Made by a program: the position numbers and the translations under genes. The notes below the pieces were generated by a model. The model was not told the origin of the DNA and did no database searches. It saw nothing but the letters and a program-made list of their open reading frames with translations. A DNA stretch of 64,000 nt from Bacteroidales bacterium WCE2008 (GTDB lineage: Bacteria > Bacteroidota > Bacteroidia > Bacteroidales > UBA932). The stretch is taken from contig FUZM01000001.1 in NCBI GenBank assembly GCA_900167925.1, positions 1 to 64,000 on the forward strand, written 5' to 3'. Of this stretch, positions 26,150 through 35,097 are shown piece after piece (position 1 is the stretch's first letter; each line of letters opens with the position of its first letter).

Positions 26150-26743
26150 TCAGCTGTTTTTCTTGTAAAGGTTCATCCAGGTCACAAGCGACCAAAGACC
26201 GTTGATAAGATACAGGCCGCAGACAATCGGCATGAAGATATGGCCGACGGACAGGTGCAGGATTATCTGTGCGATATTGACTATCAGCCAGGCGATCCAG
26301 CAGTCCCACTTCTTCAAGGCGGAAAGCAGCTGGGCCATCAGTATGAGTACGGTCACACAGGAATCCAGATAAGGATGAGGGTCGGCCGGGAAAAGCGAAT
26401 CCAGCAGCCATCCCCAAAGGCCGGCGACAATCAGGACAGAGACAATCGTCAACGCCCTTTCCTGCCAGTTGAGCATGGAGACCTTGAGCTTCTTTCCGTC
26501 GCTGGCGCTCTTCTCGTCTTCCCGCGGATGAGTCCAGCGGTAATGGCCGGCTATATTTATCGCAAGCGAAACCGGCTGGAGCAGCAGGCTCGCATACAGA
26601 TTCTTGTTCCAGAACATCACGAACAGGGCCGCGGTATAGAGATATCCGACCCAGAAGTTGTACTTGGAGTTACGGCCGGCGAGAAAGACGCAGGCAAGGC
26701 CAAGCACAGAAGTAATTATGTCTATAAGTAAAAATTTATCCAT
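26150..26743 (-). CDS. pnuC: PnuC-type vitamin precursor transporter
   Basis: 197 residues with about seven hydrophobic helices and the PnuC-type motifs KYNFWVGYLYTAAL near residue 27 and KKWDCWIAWLIVNIAQI near residue 140. PnuC transporters carry nicotinamide riboside, or thiamine in the PnuT branch, by facilitated diffusion with intracellular trapping. It is inserted between sufB (1-bp overlap) and sufC (1 bp gap), an unusual place; no riboswitch is attached because it is internal to the operon. Confidence 0.88.
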   Translation of the reverse strand: MDKFLLIDIITSVLGLACVFLAGRNSKYNFWVGYLYTAALFVMFWNKNLYASLLLQPVSLAINIAGHYRWTHPREDEKSASDGKKLKVSMLNWQERALTIVSVLIVAGLWGWLLDSLFPADPHPYLDSCVTVLILMAQLLSALKKWDCWIAWLIVNIAQIILHLSVGHIFMPIVCGLYLINGLWSLVTWMNLYKKNS

Positions 26744-28191
26744 TATCCGACTGAACCTTCAAGCGATACCTGGAGGAGTTTCTGGGCCTCGACCGCGAAC
26801 TCCATAGGGAGACGGGAAAGGACCTCCTTTGCGTATCCGTTAACAATAAGGCCTACAGCATCCTCAGGGTCAATGCCCCTCTGGTTGCAATAAAAGAGCT
26901 GATCCTCGCTGATCTTGGAAGTAGTTGCCTCATGCTCCACGACAGCGTCCGGATTGGCGCTCTGGATGTCCGGGAAAGTATGGGCCCCGCAATTGGAGCC
27001 GATAAGCAGGCTGTCGCACTGCGAGAAATTCCTGGCCCCGGTTGCTCCCGGAAGCATCTTGACCAGGCCACGGTAGCTGTTCTGGCTGTGCCCGGCGGAG
27101 ATACCCTTGCTGACGATGCGGCTGCGCGTGCCGCGGCCGATATGGATCATCTTGGTACCTGTATCCGCCTGCTGGTAATTGTTTGTCACAGCGACAGAAT
27201 AGAACTCCGAAGAAGAATAATCCCCCTTCAGTATTGTGGAAGGATATTTCCATGTAATCGCAGAACCGGTCTCGACCTGAGTCCAGCTGAGATGCGCGCC
27301 TTCGCCCTTGCAGATACCTCTCTTCGTCACGAGATTGAGGATACCGCCACGTCCCATGGCATCTCCCGGATACCAGTTCTGGACAGTGCTGTAACGCACA
27401 TCGGCATCTTTCTCTACGACAATCTCTACAACGGCAGCATGGAGCTGGTTCTCATCCCTCATAGGAGCGGTGCAGCCTTCCATGTAGCTTAGGGACGAGC
27501 CCTCTTCGGCAACGATAAGGGTCCTTTCGAACTGGCCCGTGCCCGAAGCGTTTATCCTGAAGTAGCTGGAAAGGTCCATCGGACATTTCACGCCCTTAGG
27601 TATATAGCAGAACGAACCGTCGCTGAATACTGCGGAATTGAGAGCCGCATAGAAATTGTCCCCGACAGGAACGACGGAAGCGAGGTACTTGCGCACCAGA
27701 TCCCCGTGTTCACGTACCGCCTCTGAGAACGGGCAGAATATTATGCCTTTCTCGGCGAGAGTCTTGCGGAAAGTGGTGGCGACGGAAACAGAGTCGAAGA
27801 CTGCATCGACGGCAACCACGCCTGCAAGAGCTTCCCTTTCCCGGATAGGAATACCAAGCTTCTCGAAGGTCTTTTCGAGTTCCGGATCTATCTCCTTCGG
27901 GCGTTCTTTATTCTTCTTGGGAGCGGCATAGTAGATTATATCCTGAAAGTCAATTTCAGGCAGATCAAGATGCCCCCAGGTCGGCATCGGCATCTTCTGC
28001 CAGCGCCTGAACGCGTCCAGCCTGAAGTCCAGCAGCCACTGGGGCTCCTCTTTCAGCCTGGAGATAGTGCGGATTATGTCCTCGTTAAGACCCTTGGGCA
28101 CGAAGTCCTGCTCCACATCGGTAACAAAGCCTTCCTTGTACTCCTGCGAGGTAAAATCCTTTATTATTTTGTTTTCTTCCTGTATATCCAT
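26743..28191 (-). CDS. sufB: SufB, Fe-S cluster scaffold
   Basis: 482 residues. SufB features include [37 protein letters not shown] in two parts ([20 protein letters not shown]), the [14 protein letters not shown] region and [16 protein letters not shown] near residue 400. It holds the nascent Fe-S cluster. First gene of sufB-pnuC-sufC-sufD-ispE-tsaE; the aroC stop is on the other side, 11 bp upstream of its start, so read-through from the aro operon is possible. No cysteine desulfurase gene (sufS) or sufE is in the window. Confidence 0.97.
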   Translation of the reverse strand: MDIQEENKIIKDFTSQEYKEGFVTDVEQDFVPKGLNEDIIRTISRLKEEPQWLLDFRLDAFRRWQKMPMPTWGHLDLPEIDFQDIIYYAAPKKNKERPKEIDPELEKTFEKLGIPIREREALAGVVAVDAVFDSVSVATTFRKTLAEKGIIFCPFSEAVREHGDLVRKYLASVVPVGDNFYAALNSAVFSDGSFCYIPKGVKCPMDLSSYFRINASGTGQFERTLIVAEEGSSLSYMEGCTAPMRDENQLHAAVVEIVVEKDADVRYSTVQNWYPGDAMGRGGILNLVTKRGICKGEGAHLSWTQVETGSAITWKYPSTILKGDYSSSEFYSVAVTNNYQQADTGTKMIHIGRGTRSRIVSKGISAGHSQNSYRGLVKMLPGATGARNFSQCDSLLIGSNCGAHTFPDIQSANPDAVVEHEATTSKISEDQLFYCNQRGIDPEDAVGLIVNGYAKEVLSRLPMEFAVEAQKLLQVSLEGSVG

Positions 28192-28202
28192 AAAAAATCA
28201 AC

Positions 28203-29279
28203 TTACACCAGACGCGTCAGGTCGGCGAGCACTATTGCCGTCATGGCCTCGACGATTACCGGTGTCCTTAGTGCGAAGCAGACGTCGTGTCTGCCCGGTA
28301 TTTGCAAGGTATCAACCTCGCCCTTCGCGAAATTGAAGGTCTGCTGCCCCTTTCCTATGCTCGAGGTCGGCTTGAAAGCCACCCTGAAGACAATAGGGTT
28401 TCCGTTGGAGATACCGCCGTTGACTCCGCCGGCGCCGTTCTTCGACGGGCGGACATTGATGTGCAGACGGAGATTCCCCTCTGAAGGAGCGTCATACGGG
28501 TCATTATGTTCCGAACCCCTCATTCTGGCAGACGCGAAGCCGTCGCCGAACTCGATGCCCCTAACCCCGGGGATCGAGAATATCGCATGGGAGATAAGAG
28601 CCTCAACCGAATCGAAGAACGGTTCTCCGAGTCCGGCAGGCAGACCTGAAGCGCGGCATTCCACGATTCCGCCGACCGAATCCAGATCGGCCATCGCAGC
28701 CTCGAGGACGTCCTTCCAGATTTCCGATGCCGTAAGTTCATCTTTCTCTTCGATACCGCCGTCAGGCAACGCTTCCTCGGCACGGGAGGCAAGAGCGTCG
28801 GCACGAGATACTCCACCGACTTCGATCAGCTCTGCGCTGACATTGGCAGCGATCATCTTCTTTGCGACAACGCCGGCCGCAACTATCGGAAGGGTGATCC
28901 TGCCGGAGAAATGGCCGCCTCCGCGCGGGTCGTTGAAGTCAAGCCACTTGATACTGGCGGTATAGTCGGCATGGCCCGGCCGCGGCATGTCATTGAAAAG
29001 TTTGTAATCCGTCGAACGGGTATTCCTGTTATGGAAGATTACCGTAAGCGGAGCTCCGGTAGTAAAGCCGTTATAGACTCCGCTGAGAATCTTCGGCTCA
29101 TCGGTCTCGATACGCGGAGTGGTCCCTTTAGGGCCGCTCTTGCGTCGGAGTATGTCGGCACGGAAATCTTCCTCCGAGAGAGGAATTCCCGGCTGTACGC
29201 CATCGATGACGATGCCTATCGCCTCGCCATGGGATTCTCCGAAGATGGAGACTCTGAATTTACGTCCGAATGAGTTCAT
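28203..29279 (-). CDS. aroC: Chorismate synthase
   Basis: 358 residues starting MNSFGRKFRVSIFGESHG, the family hallmark, with RKSGPKGTTPRIETDEP near residue 47, RPGHADYTASIKW near residue 100 and DPRGGGHFSGRITLP near residue 119. It converts EPSP to chorismate with reduced FMN. Last gene of the aroB-aroDA-aroC unit, overlapping the fused gene by 4 bp. Confidence 0.97.
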   Translation of the reverse strand: MNSFGRKFRVSIFGESHGEAIGIVIDGVQPGIPLSEEDFRADILRRKSGPKGTTPRIETDEPKILSGVYNGFTTGAPLTVIFHNRNTRSTDYKLFNDMPRPGHADYTASIKWLDFNDPRGGGHFSGRITLPIVAAGVVAKKMIAANVSAELIEVGGVSRADALASRAEEALPDGGIEEKDELTASEIWKDVLEAAMADLDSVGGIVECRASGLPAGLGEPFFDSVEALISHAIFSIPGVRGIEFGDGFASARMRGSEHNDPYDAPSEGNLRLHINVRPSKNGAGGVNGGISNGNPIVFRVAFKPTSSIGKGQQTFNFAKGEVDTLQIPGRHDVCFALRTPVIVEAMTAIVLADLTRLV

Positions 29280-31237
29280 AACTTTTCAAATATTTCAAAG
29301 AATGTCGGGAATGATTTGCTGACGCAGGAGGTATCATCGATGGTGAACGGACCGTCCATTCCGAGAGAGGCGGTCTTTATCGCCATGACCATGCGATGGT
29401 CCTTCGACGATGTATAGTCGCCGCCGCGGAGCATCCGTCCGGAGAGACGGCGCTGCGCGAGCGAATGACCCTCGATGCAAAGTCTGTCACCTTTTATCCA
29501 GGCCTTGACGCCCATTGCCGTAAGCATGTCCACGATAGCCTTGCCCCTGTCGCTCTCCTTGTTGGCGAGACGTCCGACTCCGGAGATCTTGCTGGTCCCC
29601 TGGCAGAAGGCGGCGAGGACCGAGATTACCGGGAAGAGGTCCGGACAGTTGCTGGCGTCCACTTCGAAGGCCTTCAGAGGGGCTTTCTGGACATGGATTA
29701 TGCCGGTCTCTTCCTCAACCGAGAGGCTGGCTCCAGCTTCTACGAGAATGTCGATTATGCTCAGGTCGGCCTGCAGGGAGTGCGTATCGAGACCGGACAG
29801 GGAGACTTTTCCGAAGACGGCGCCGGCCACCATGAATGCGGCGGCGGAGCTCCAGTCTCCTTCGATGTCTATATCGGCGGCCTTATATCTCTGGCCGCCG
29901 CGGATGCGGAAGGTCATGCCTTCGCAGAGGGACCAGTCCTGAGTGTCGATGAACTCCTGGCCGCCCTCCATCTCATTCTCGATGCGAATTCCGAAACGCT
30001 TGAGGACGTCGAGGGTTATGAAGATATAAGGGATGCTCTTAGGTTCGGTAAGATGGATCTCCGTGTCTCCGTCGGCAAGAGGCAGGGCGGAAAGCAGTCC
30101 GGAAATGAGCTGGGATCCGTTCTTGCCTGATATCTCGACTTCGCCAGGAGTGAGACGGCCGCGGACTGTAAGAGGAACCATAGCCTCCGGACTGCCTCCT
30201 TCGAGGGCGACTCCGAATGCGTTCATCATAGCTCTGGCGCCTGTCAGAGGGCGCTTGAGAAGGGTCTTCTCGCCGGTCACGCTTACCGGGCCGGAGGATA
30301 TGAGAGAGAGGATCGGGATCATCATCCTTGTCAGGAATCCCGATTCTCCGGTATGGAGTTCATTCTTGGTATAGGCTGCCGCGCCGGTACCGGTAATTGT
30401 CAGCACATCGCCCTTCTTGGAGACTTTTGCCCCGAGGGCCTTGGCGACAGCGACTGCGGATTCATTGTCCCCGCATGGAGAGTATCCCGTAAGTTTCGAT
30501 GTACCCTCAGCCAGGGCGGCGGCGATGATGGCCCTCTGTGCGAAACTCTTCGAAGCCGGCATCGGGAGCACTTCTCCGGACATCTCCGGCATGTCTCCAT
30601 ATACGGCGTCGAGCATTACGCTGGCCGGCCACTGTCCCGGGGCGGTAGCTTCTTTATGGTTGACGGCGGCATAGGTGTATGGAGCGCCTCTGCGCAGGCA
30701 TTCCAGCCTCGACTGTTTTCCGGCTTCGCCCATGCAGAAGGCGATCAGACCTGCCGGATCGAAACTGTCGTACAGGGCCATGACTCTTTCGACATCGGCC
30801 TCGGACGCAGCTGTCGTAACGACTTTGACGACTTCGGCGCCGAGATGCTGGCATTTCTCCACCAGCGCCTGAAGGGCAGGCAGGGAGTCCGTGCCTTCGA
30901 AATCATGGTACGAACGGATAAGGACGGTGCCGTATTCGCGGGCTTCGCGGCGAATTCTCTTGGACATCATGGCAGGGGCCTCGATCTCGAGATCGACGTA
31001 GTTGGCTCCGGCGCGGATGGCCCGGATCAGCCTTGCTTCGGCTTCTGTTGCCGGCATCTTGTCAGAGATGCGGCAGGTGGCGACGAGAGGAACGTCAGTC
31101 GAGGAGAACAGTTCGTCTATGTCCTCGTGGCTGAGGTCGCACAGGTCCATCCTGATTTCGGCCATCTCCGTTCCGGGAGTCTCCAATATCTCGAAGATTC
31201 CGTCGATATCTTTATTCTGTATAGAAACGCAGATCAT
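29276..31237 (-). CDS. aroDA: Fused 3-dehydroquinate dehydratase (type I) and EPSP synthase
   Basis: 653 residues in one frame. Residues 1 to about 215 are a type I dehydroquinase with the catalytic pair RSYHDFEGT (His) and EVVKVVTTA (Lys, Schiff base). From about 225 the chain is EPSP synthase: PASKSFAQRAIIAAALAEG, NGSQLISGLLSALPL, and SDRGKAIVDMLTAMGV near the C terminus; its GESGFLTRM loop matches the usual active-site loop. The chain thus carries steps 3 and 6 of the shikimate pathway. It overlaps aroB and aroC by 4 bp each. Shikimate dehydrogenase and kinase are not in the window. Confidence 0.93.
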   Translation of the reverse strand: MICVSIQNKDIDGIFEILETPGTEMAEIRMDLCDLSHEDIDELFSSTDVPLVATCRISDKMPATEAEARLIRAIRAGANYVDLEIEAPAMMSKRIRREAREYGTVLIRSYHDFEGTDSLPALQALVEKCQHLGAEVVKVVTTAASEADVERVMALYDSFDPAGLIAFCMGEAGKQSRLECLRRGAPYTYAAVNHKEATAPGQWPASVMLDAVYGDMPEMSGEVLPMPASKSFAQRAIIAAALAEGTSKLTGYSPCGDNESAVAVAKALGAKVSKKGDVLTITGTGAAAYTKNELHTGESGFLTRMMIPILSLISSGPVSVTGEKTLLKRPLTGARAMMNAFGVALEGGSPEAMVPLTVRGRLTPGEVEISGKNGSQLISGLLSALPLADGDTEIHLTEPKSIPYIFITLDVLKRFGIRIENEMEGGQEFIDTQDWSLCEGMTFRIRGGQRYKAADIDIEGDWSSAAAFMVAGAVFGKVSLSGLDTHSLQADLSIIDILVEAGASLSVEEETGIIHVQKAPLKAFEVDASNCPDLFPVISVLAAFCQGTSKISGVGRLANKESDRGKAIVDMLTAMGVKAWIKGDRLCIEGHSLAQRRLSGRMLRGGDYTSSKDHRMVMAIKTASLGMDGPFTIDDTSCVSKSFPTFFEIFEKL

Positions 31238-32331
31238 TTTACATCTTTTAACAGTTCTTTCACTTCCTCTACCGAGAGGTCCTTAATGATGACTTCTCCG
31301 ACCTTGACCGGAAGGATGAAATGGATCTTGTCCCCTTCGGCTTTCTTGTCTTTGCCCATGGCCTCGGCGAGGTCCTCGATTGAGAACGGCGCCCCGGTCG
31401 GGAGTCCGCAGGCGATGAATTCTTCGGTCATGCGCTCGGAGATGCTGTCAGCAATGCCGAGTTTCTCGGAGAGCTGCGCTGCCATGATCATTCCCATGGC
31501 GACTGCTTCGCCGTGGGTTATGTCCATTTCCCTTCTGAGGGCTTCGGCTTCGATCGCGTGAGCGAAAGTATGGCCGAGATTGAGCTTGCGGCGCTCGCCT
31601 GACTCGAACTGGTCTCTCGAGACTACTCCGGCCTTGACGGCGGCGGCAGCTTCGATGAGTTCCTGGAGCTCTTCTTTGAGGGAGGTCAGGAGTTCGACCC
31701 TGCGGCTTGCTTTATTGAGGGAGGAGAGCAGAGTCACAGCCTTGTCGTAATTGCCGTTGTCTTCGATTATGAATGTCTTCAGCATCTCTGCGACTCCGGA
31801 ATTGAAGTCACGCTTAGGAAGGCTGGCCAGGACTTCCTGACATTCGTACGTGAAGTCCGGCTGTCGGATTACTCCGAGCATGTTCTTGTAGTCCTCGAAG
31901 TTGACTCCGGTCTTTCCGCCTATCGCGGCGTCTACCTGAGAGAGGAGGGTCGTAGGGACATAGGCAAAGTGGATGCCCCGCTTGAAGATGCTGGCGGCAA
32001 AGCCTCCCATGTCCGTCGTTATACCGCCTCCTACAGACAGGAGCATGTCGTTGCGGTCGGCGTTATGGTCCATGAGCCAGTTGCAGATGCTCAGGACGGT
32101 GTAGATGCTCTTGTCGCTCTCGGTTGCGATTACTGTCTGGAGATCAACGATATTCACACCGGCTTTAACGGCTTCCTTTTCTATTATCCGGCCATAGTGT
32201 TCTACTGCCATGTCACAGAAAATGAAGACCTTTCTGTAGGGAGTAAGGTACTGTACGAGACTGGCCAGTCCGGTGCCAGAATAGACCCTGCTGAGGACTT
32301 TGCCCTCCGATATGATTCTGATTTCTTCCAT
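31234..32331 (-). CDS. aroB: 3-dehydroquinate synthase
   Basis: 365 residues. NAD-binding loop VGGGITTDMGGFAASIFKRG near residue 100, then AAIGGKTGVNFEDYKNMLG, and the zinc-binding LNLGHTFAHAIEAE and DITHGEAVAMGM. It forms dehydroquinate from DAHP. First gene of the aro unit; its promoter is the left half of the symmetric element at 32369-32404. Confidence 0.96.
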   Translation of the reverse strand: MEEIRIISEGKVLSRVYSGTGLASLVQYLTPYRKVFIFCDMAVEHYGRIIEKEAVKAGVNIVDLQTVIATESDKSIYTVLSICNWLMDHNADRNDMLLSVGGGITTDMGGFAASIFKRGIHFAYVPTTLLSQVDAAIGGKTGVNFEDYKNMLGVIRQPDFTYECQEVLASLPKRDFNSGVAEMLKTFIIEDNGNYDKAVTLLSSLNKASRRVELLTSLKEELQELIEAAAAVKAGVVSRDQFESGERRKLNLGHTFAHAIEAEALRREMDITHGEAVAMGMIMAAQLSEKLGIADSISERMTEEFIACGLPTGAPFSIEDLAEAMGKDKKAEGDKIHFILPVKVGEVIIKDLSVEEVKELLKDVK

Positions 32332-32368
32332 CTATTCTAAATTCGTGATACCAAACATAAAGCATCAA

Positions 32369-32404
32369 CTTGCAAAGATAACATTTTCGTATTATCTTTG
32401 CAAT
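32369..32404. promoter_or_regulatory. Symmetric bidirectional promoter, aroB and tRNA-Leu
   Basis: TTGCAAAGATAA (32370-32381) and TTATCTTTGCAA (32392-32403) form a perfect 12-bp inverted repeat with a 10-nt centre. Each arm is a -7 element (TATCTTTG) for one direction and, 20 nt away, supplies the -33 element (CTTG or ATTG) for the other. The plus-strand promoter starts tRNA-Leu about 12 nt later and the minus-strand one starts aroB. Confidence 0.8.
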
Positions 32405-32415
32405 CCTATTACGCT

Positions 32416-32500
32416 GCCCGAGTGGCGGAATTGGTAGACGCGCTGGACTCAAAATCCAGTGTCCTTTAAAGACGTACCGGTTCGATCCCGGTCCCGGGCA
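32416..32500 (+). tRNA. tRNA-Leu (anticodon CAA)
   Basis: 85 nt with the long variable arm of class II tRNAs. Anticodon stem CTGGA/TCCAG holds the loop CTCAAAA, giving anticodon CAA (reads TTG). The T arm is ACCGG-TTCGATC-CCGGT, the D loop contains GGTAGA, and the acceptor arm GCCCGAG/CCCGGGC has one A-C mismatch. The discriminator base is A, as in all leucine tRNAs; CCA is not encoded. Confidence 0.96.
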
Positions 32501-32585
32501 CGAGAACAACAAGAGAACGTCAGCACTTCGTAGCAATGTCTGCAAGTTGCTGGCGTTTTCCCGTTGATTGACGGCTACCGCATGG

Positions 32586-32617
32586 TTTGTAATTATTGAA
32601 GGGAATTGTTAGCTTTG
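32586..32617 (+). promoter_or_regulatory. Promoter of small lipoprotein gene
   Basis: TTTG (32586-32589), 20 nt, TAGCTTTG (32610-32617): a full match to the Bacteroidota consensus, 20 nt ahead of the start codon. Confidence 0.8.
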
Positions 32618-32637
32618 TCGGACAAAGGGAATTAATT

Positions 32638-33063
32638 ATGAAACATCTATTCTATTTATTGATCATCATCGCAGTTATCGTACCGTCTTCCTGCAAAAAG
32701 GAGCATGTCGAACCGAACGGCATGTGGGAGATGGTCAAAACCGACAAGAAGGAGCTTGACTTCGAGAAAACAGGCGGCACCCAGACCATAAAGACCACGA
32801 ACTATAAAATCTGGTGGATAAACTTTACCTTCGACAATATCCTTGAAGGTCAGGGAAAATGGGAATACGTAAACCTTCAGTATCCCGAAGAAGGAGTATA
32901 CGACTATATCGACTGCGGATGGTACACGGCAAAAGTAGATCCGGAAAAGAAATATACGCTTACCGTCACGGTAACTCCGAACACGACCGCCGAACATCGC
33001 GTATCGTTCATCAACATGAACGTAGGCGATGTCAGCATTTCAATTCCTATTGTCCAGAAATAA
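32638..33063 (+). CDS. Small lipoprotein, BACON-like domain
   Basis: 141 residues from the ATG at 32638 (MKHLFYLL); an upstream in-frame ATG lies before the promoter and is rejected. The lipoprotein signal ends at VPSSC (Cys 19) followed by KKEH. Residues about 35-141 show strands in the order of a BACON-type immunoglobulin-like domain: ELDFEKTGGTQTIKTTNYKI at the start and EHRVSFINM then SIPIVQK at the end. BACON domains often bind carbohydrate or mucin, but a lone one has no assured role. Confidence 0.7.
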   Translation: MKHLFYLLIIIAVIVPSSCKKEHVEPNGMWEMVKTDKKELDFEKTGGTQTIKTTNYKIWWINFTFDNILEGQGKWEYVNLQYPEEGVYDYIDCGWYTAKVDPEKKYTLTVTVTPNTTAEHRVSFINMNVGDVSISIPIVQK

Positions 33064-33087
33064 CCTCCGGAGTTTCAGCTGAAAGTC

Positions 33088-33777
33088 CTAGTAGCAGAAA
33101 GACAGGCCGAAGCTTATGGCATTGTAACGTGGACTGGAGCCAAGAAGATAGCTCCAGGATCTGTCTCCTAACCTGTAAGACGCGTAAATTCCGAAATATT
33201 TATAATAGAAATAAATGGAATTAGACCATTCAAAGCCGGAATAAAAATCGTCGCTATATTTGCGGTGATGTTCTTTACCGGTTCCCTCAAAATCTTTCAG
33301 ATCATAAGAAACTGAAGCCGTCGTGGTACTGAATCCCGGAGCAGTCCGGAGCACAACCTTGAAATCTCCTAATTCACGGGCATAGCTAAAAGGCAGATAT
33401 ACGGAAATCCTCCCATAATCAGAGCTGGTACGACTCCATTCTTCCGGAATACGGATGACATTAAAGTCCGGATCGAAAGTGCGAGAGCCAGAAAGACTGA
33501 ATATTGAAAAGTTCATCGACAGCCCCGCTGACAATACATTATCTGAAAGATTCGGCCTATATCGCACTTCCATGGCGTCAAAGCCGATATCACCGCCCCA
33601 TTTACGCAACGGCTCCGGATTATCATTAAGTATTATACCTCCCATATCCACTCTGGACAGCGCGGAGAGAGTCCACACATTGTATTTATAATACCCGGGA
33701 GTCGGAAAAGGATCCTGAGCCTTGACCGCTATCGCGGACACAGCTACTGCAATAAGAGCTAAAATTATTCGTTTCAT
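33088..33777 (-). CDS. Outer membrane barrel-like protein, unknown
   Basis: 229 residues with a signal peptide cut after AVKAQ. The rest alternates aromatic and polar residues in strand-length stretches (NSIYFYYKYFGIYASYRLGD, YNAISFGLSFCY) and ends in an aromatic residue, the pattern of outer membrane beta-barrels. No family is recognised. It begins 9 bp after creD ends and is probably co-transcribed. Confidence 0.65.
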   Translation of the reverse strand: MKRIILALIAVAVSAIAVKAQDPFPTPGYYKYNVWTLSALSRVDMGGIILNDNPEPLRKWGGDIGFDAMEVRYRPNLSDNVLSAGLSMNFSIFSLSGSRTFDPDFNVIRIPEEWSRTSSDYGRISVYLPFSYARELGDFKVVLRTAPGFSTTTASVSYDLKDFEGTGKEHHRKYSDDFYSGFEWSNSIYFYYKYFGIYASYRLGDRSWSYLLGSSPRYNAISFGLSFCY

Positions 33778-33786
33778 ATTTCAAAA

Positions 33787-35001
33787 TTATACAGAAGTTT
33801 CGACATTATTGTTGATATTACGAGTTACGTACATGACAGCGGCGAGCATCACGAAGAGGAGAAGGGTACCTGTAAGGAATGCGAAATTCTCCATCTGGAG
33901 CAGCACGAAACATACCATATAAGCGACAGCCACGAACAAGCCCAGCAGATAAGCCGACTTGTCCTTGAGGATCGCCCGGAAGTAACATGTCAACGCGACT
34001 GCAGTCATCAGCGTAGCCAGTCCGTAGGCCATCCAGAAGGCCATCACCTCCGAGAACGAAAGCACCAGCGCATAGAAAAGCACCAGCGAAAGACCGATTA
34101 CGAGATACTGAATGATATGGATTCCCTTACGAGTGATCAGTTCCACCGCAAGACCGGCGATAAAGACAAGCAGGACAATAAGAATACCATATTTGGCCGT
34201 TCTCATGCTCATCTGATACTGCGAGACTCCGCCAAGCATCTTAGTCCCCAGAAATACTTCATCCGGATCGCCACGATTGATTTCTGAAACTGACCATGTA
34301 GCCGTAAACCCATCAGGACGGACGTCCCTCTCAGTCGGGAGGAAATCCCCGATGAACGAAGGATCAGGACAATCGCCAGTCATCGTCACCTCAGTCTTGG
34401 AACCATAAGGCCGCACTTTGATCGACTCCATGCCCCTCAGCTTGAAGTCCATGACCATCGGAACGGCCGAAGTCCCTGCATCCGCAGGCAGGACGATATC
34501 TTTGACCATGGCCCCGGAGACAGATTCATTGAAGGACATTTTTTCGCCGTTCCACATGAAATCGGCATCGCCGTCGATTCCTCTCAGATCCGACAGGCCG
34601 ACATAAAGCCTGGCATCCTTGAGCTGGGCGTCCTGCCGTTGCGGAATAACGAATCCGCTTTCTATATGGACATTGGCCTTATAGACCATCACGTCATAGA
34701 TAGATCTGTGGAGTTCCTCTGAATCAGTATCGATAACATACTTCAGAGTTTCCGGGTAGATTTTCTCTTCTACCACAACAATCTCTTCCTTGCCATACGC
34801 ATCCCTCTTTGTTTCATTGTACCGGAGTCCTATATAGACTCCTTTGAGTGTCTGTTCAAGGCCCCAGCTCTTGGCTACTTCCTCCTTGCAAGAATCGGCA
34901 GCATACTGACGGTCTCTGATCTGCCCACGGATCATCGCTAAAGGAATCAGCATCATAATCGACAGAAAGCCGATGAGGGCAATCTTAAAAATCAGTTTCA
35001 T
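33787..35001 (-). CDS. creD: CreD family inner membrane protein
   Basis: 404 residues from the ATG at 35001 (MKLIFKIALIGF); the frame extends 17 codons further without merit. One N-terminal helix, a large periplasmic beta-rich part (for example YVGLSDLRGIDGDADFMWNG near residue 130) and about five C-terminal helices from residue 275 on match CreD, whose role in envelope stress is poorly defined. The usual CreBC two-component partners or a neighbouring ArsR-type regulator are absent. Confidence 0.85.
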   Translation of the reverse strand: MKLIFKIALIGFLSIMMLIPLAMIRGQIRDRQYAADSCKEEVAKSWGLEQTLKGVYIGLRYNETKRDAYGKEEIVVVEEKIYPETLKYVIDTDSEELHRSIYDVMVYKANVHIESGFVIPQRQDAQLKDARLYVGLSDLRGIDGDADFMWNGEKMSFNESVSGAMVKDIVLPADAGTSAVPMVMDFKLRGMESIKVRPYGSKTEVTMTGDCPDPSFIGDFLPTERDVRPDGFTATWSVSEINRGDPDEVFLGTKMLGGVSQYQMSMRTAKYGILIVLLVFIAGLAVELITRKGIHIIQYLVIGLSLVLFYALVLSFSEVMAFWMAYGLATLMTAVALTCYFRAILKDKSAYLLGLFVAVAYMVCFVLLQMENFAFLTGTLLLFVMLAAVMYVTRNINNNVETSV

Positions 35002-35045
35002 GACTAAAAGTGTAAAAAATTCATCGGGATGCTTACAAATAAAAT

Positions 35046-35077
35046 GCCGCACCGGCAGGGAGAGCTACCGGTGCGGC
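35046..35077. terminator. Terminator after the C10 peptidase gene
   Basis: GCCGCACCGG and CCGGTGCGGC form a perfect 10-bp stem across 12 nt, with ATTTTATTTG following on the minus strand. It lies 20 bp past the peptidase stop. Confidence 0.85.
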
Positions 35078-35097
35078 GGGGCATTATGAGAAAACTA

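Noticed and set aside
30353..31561. 402-codon frame opposite aroDA/aroB
   Set aside because: It crosses two genuine genes on the other strand and has no family resemblance.
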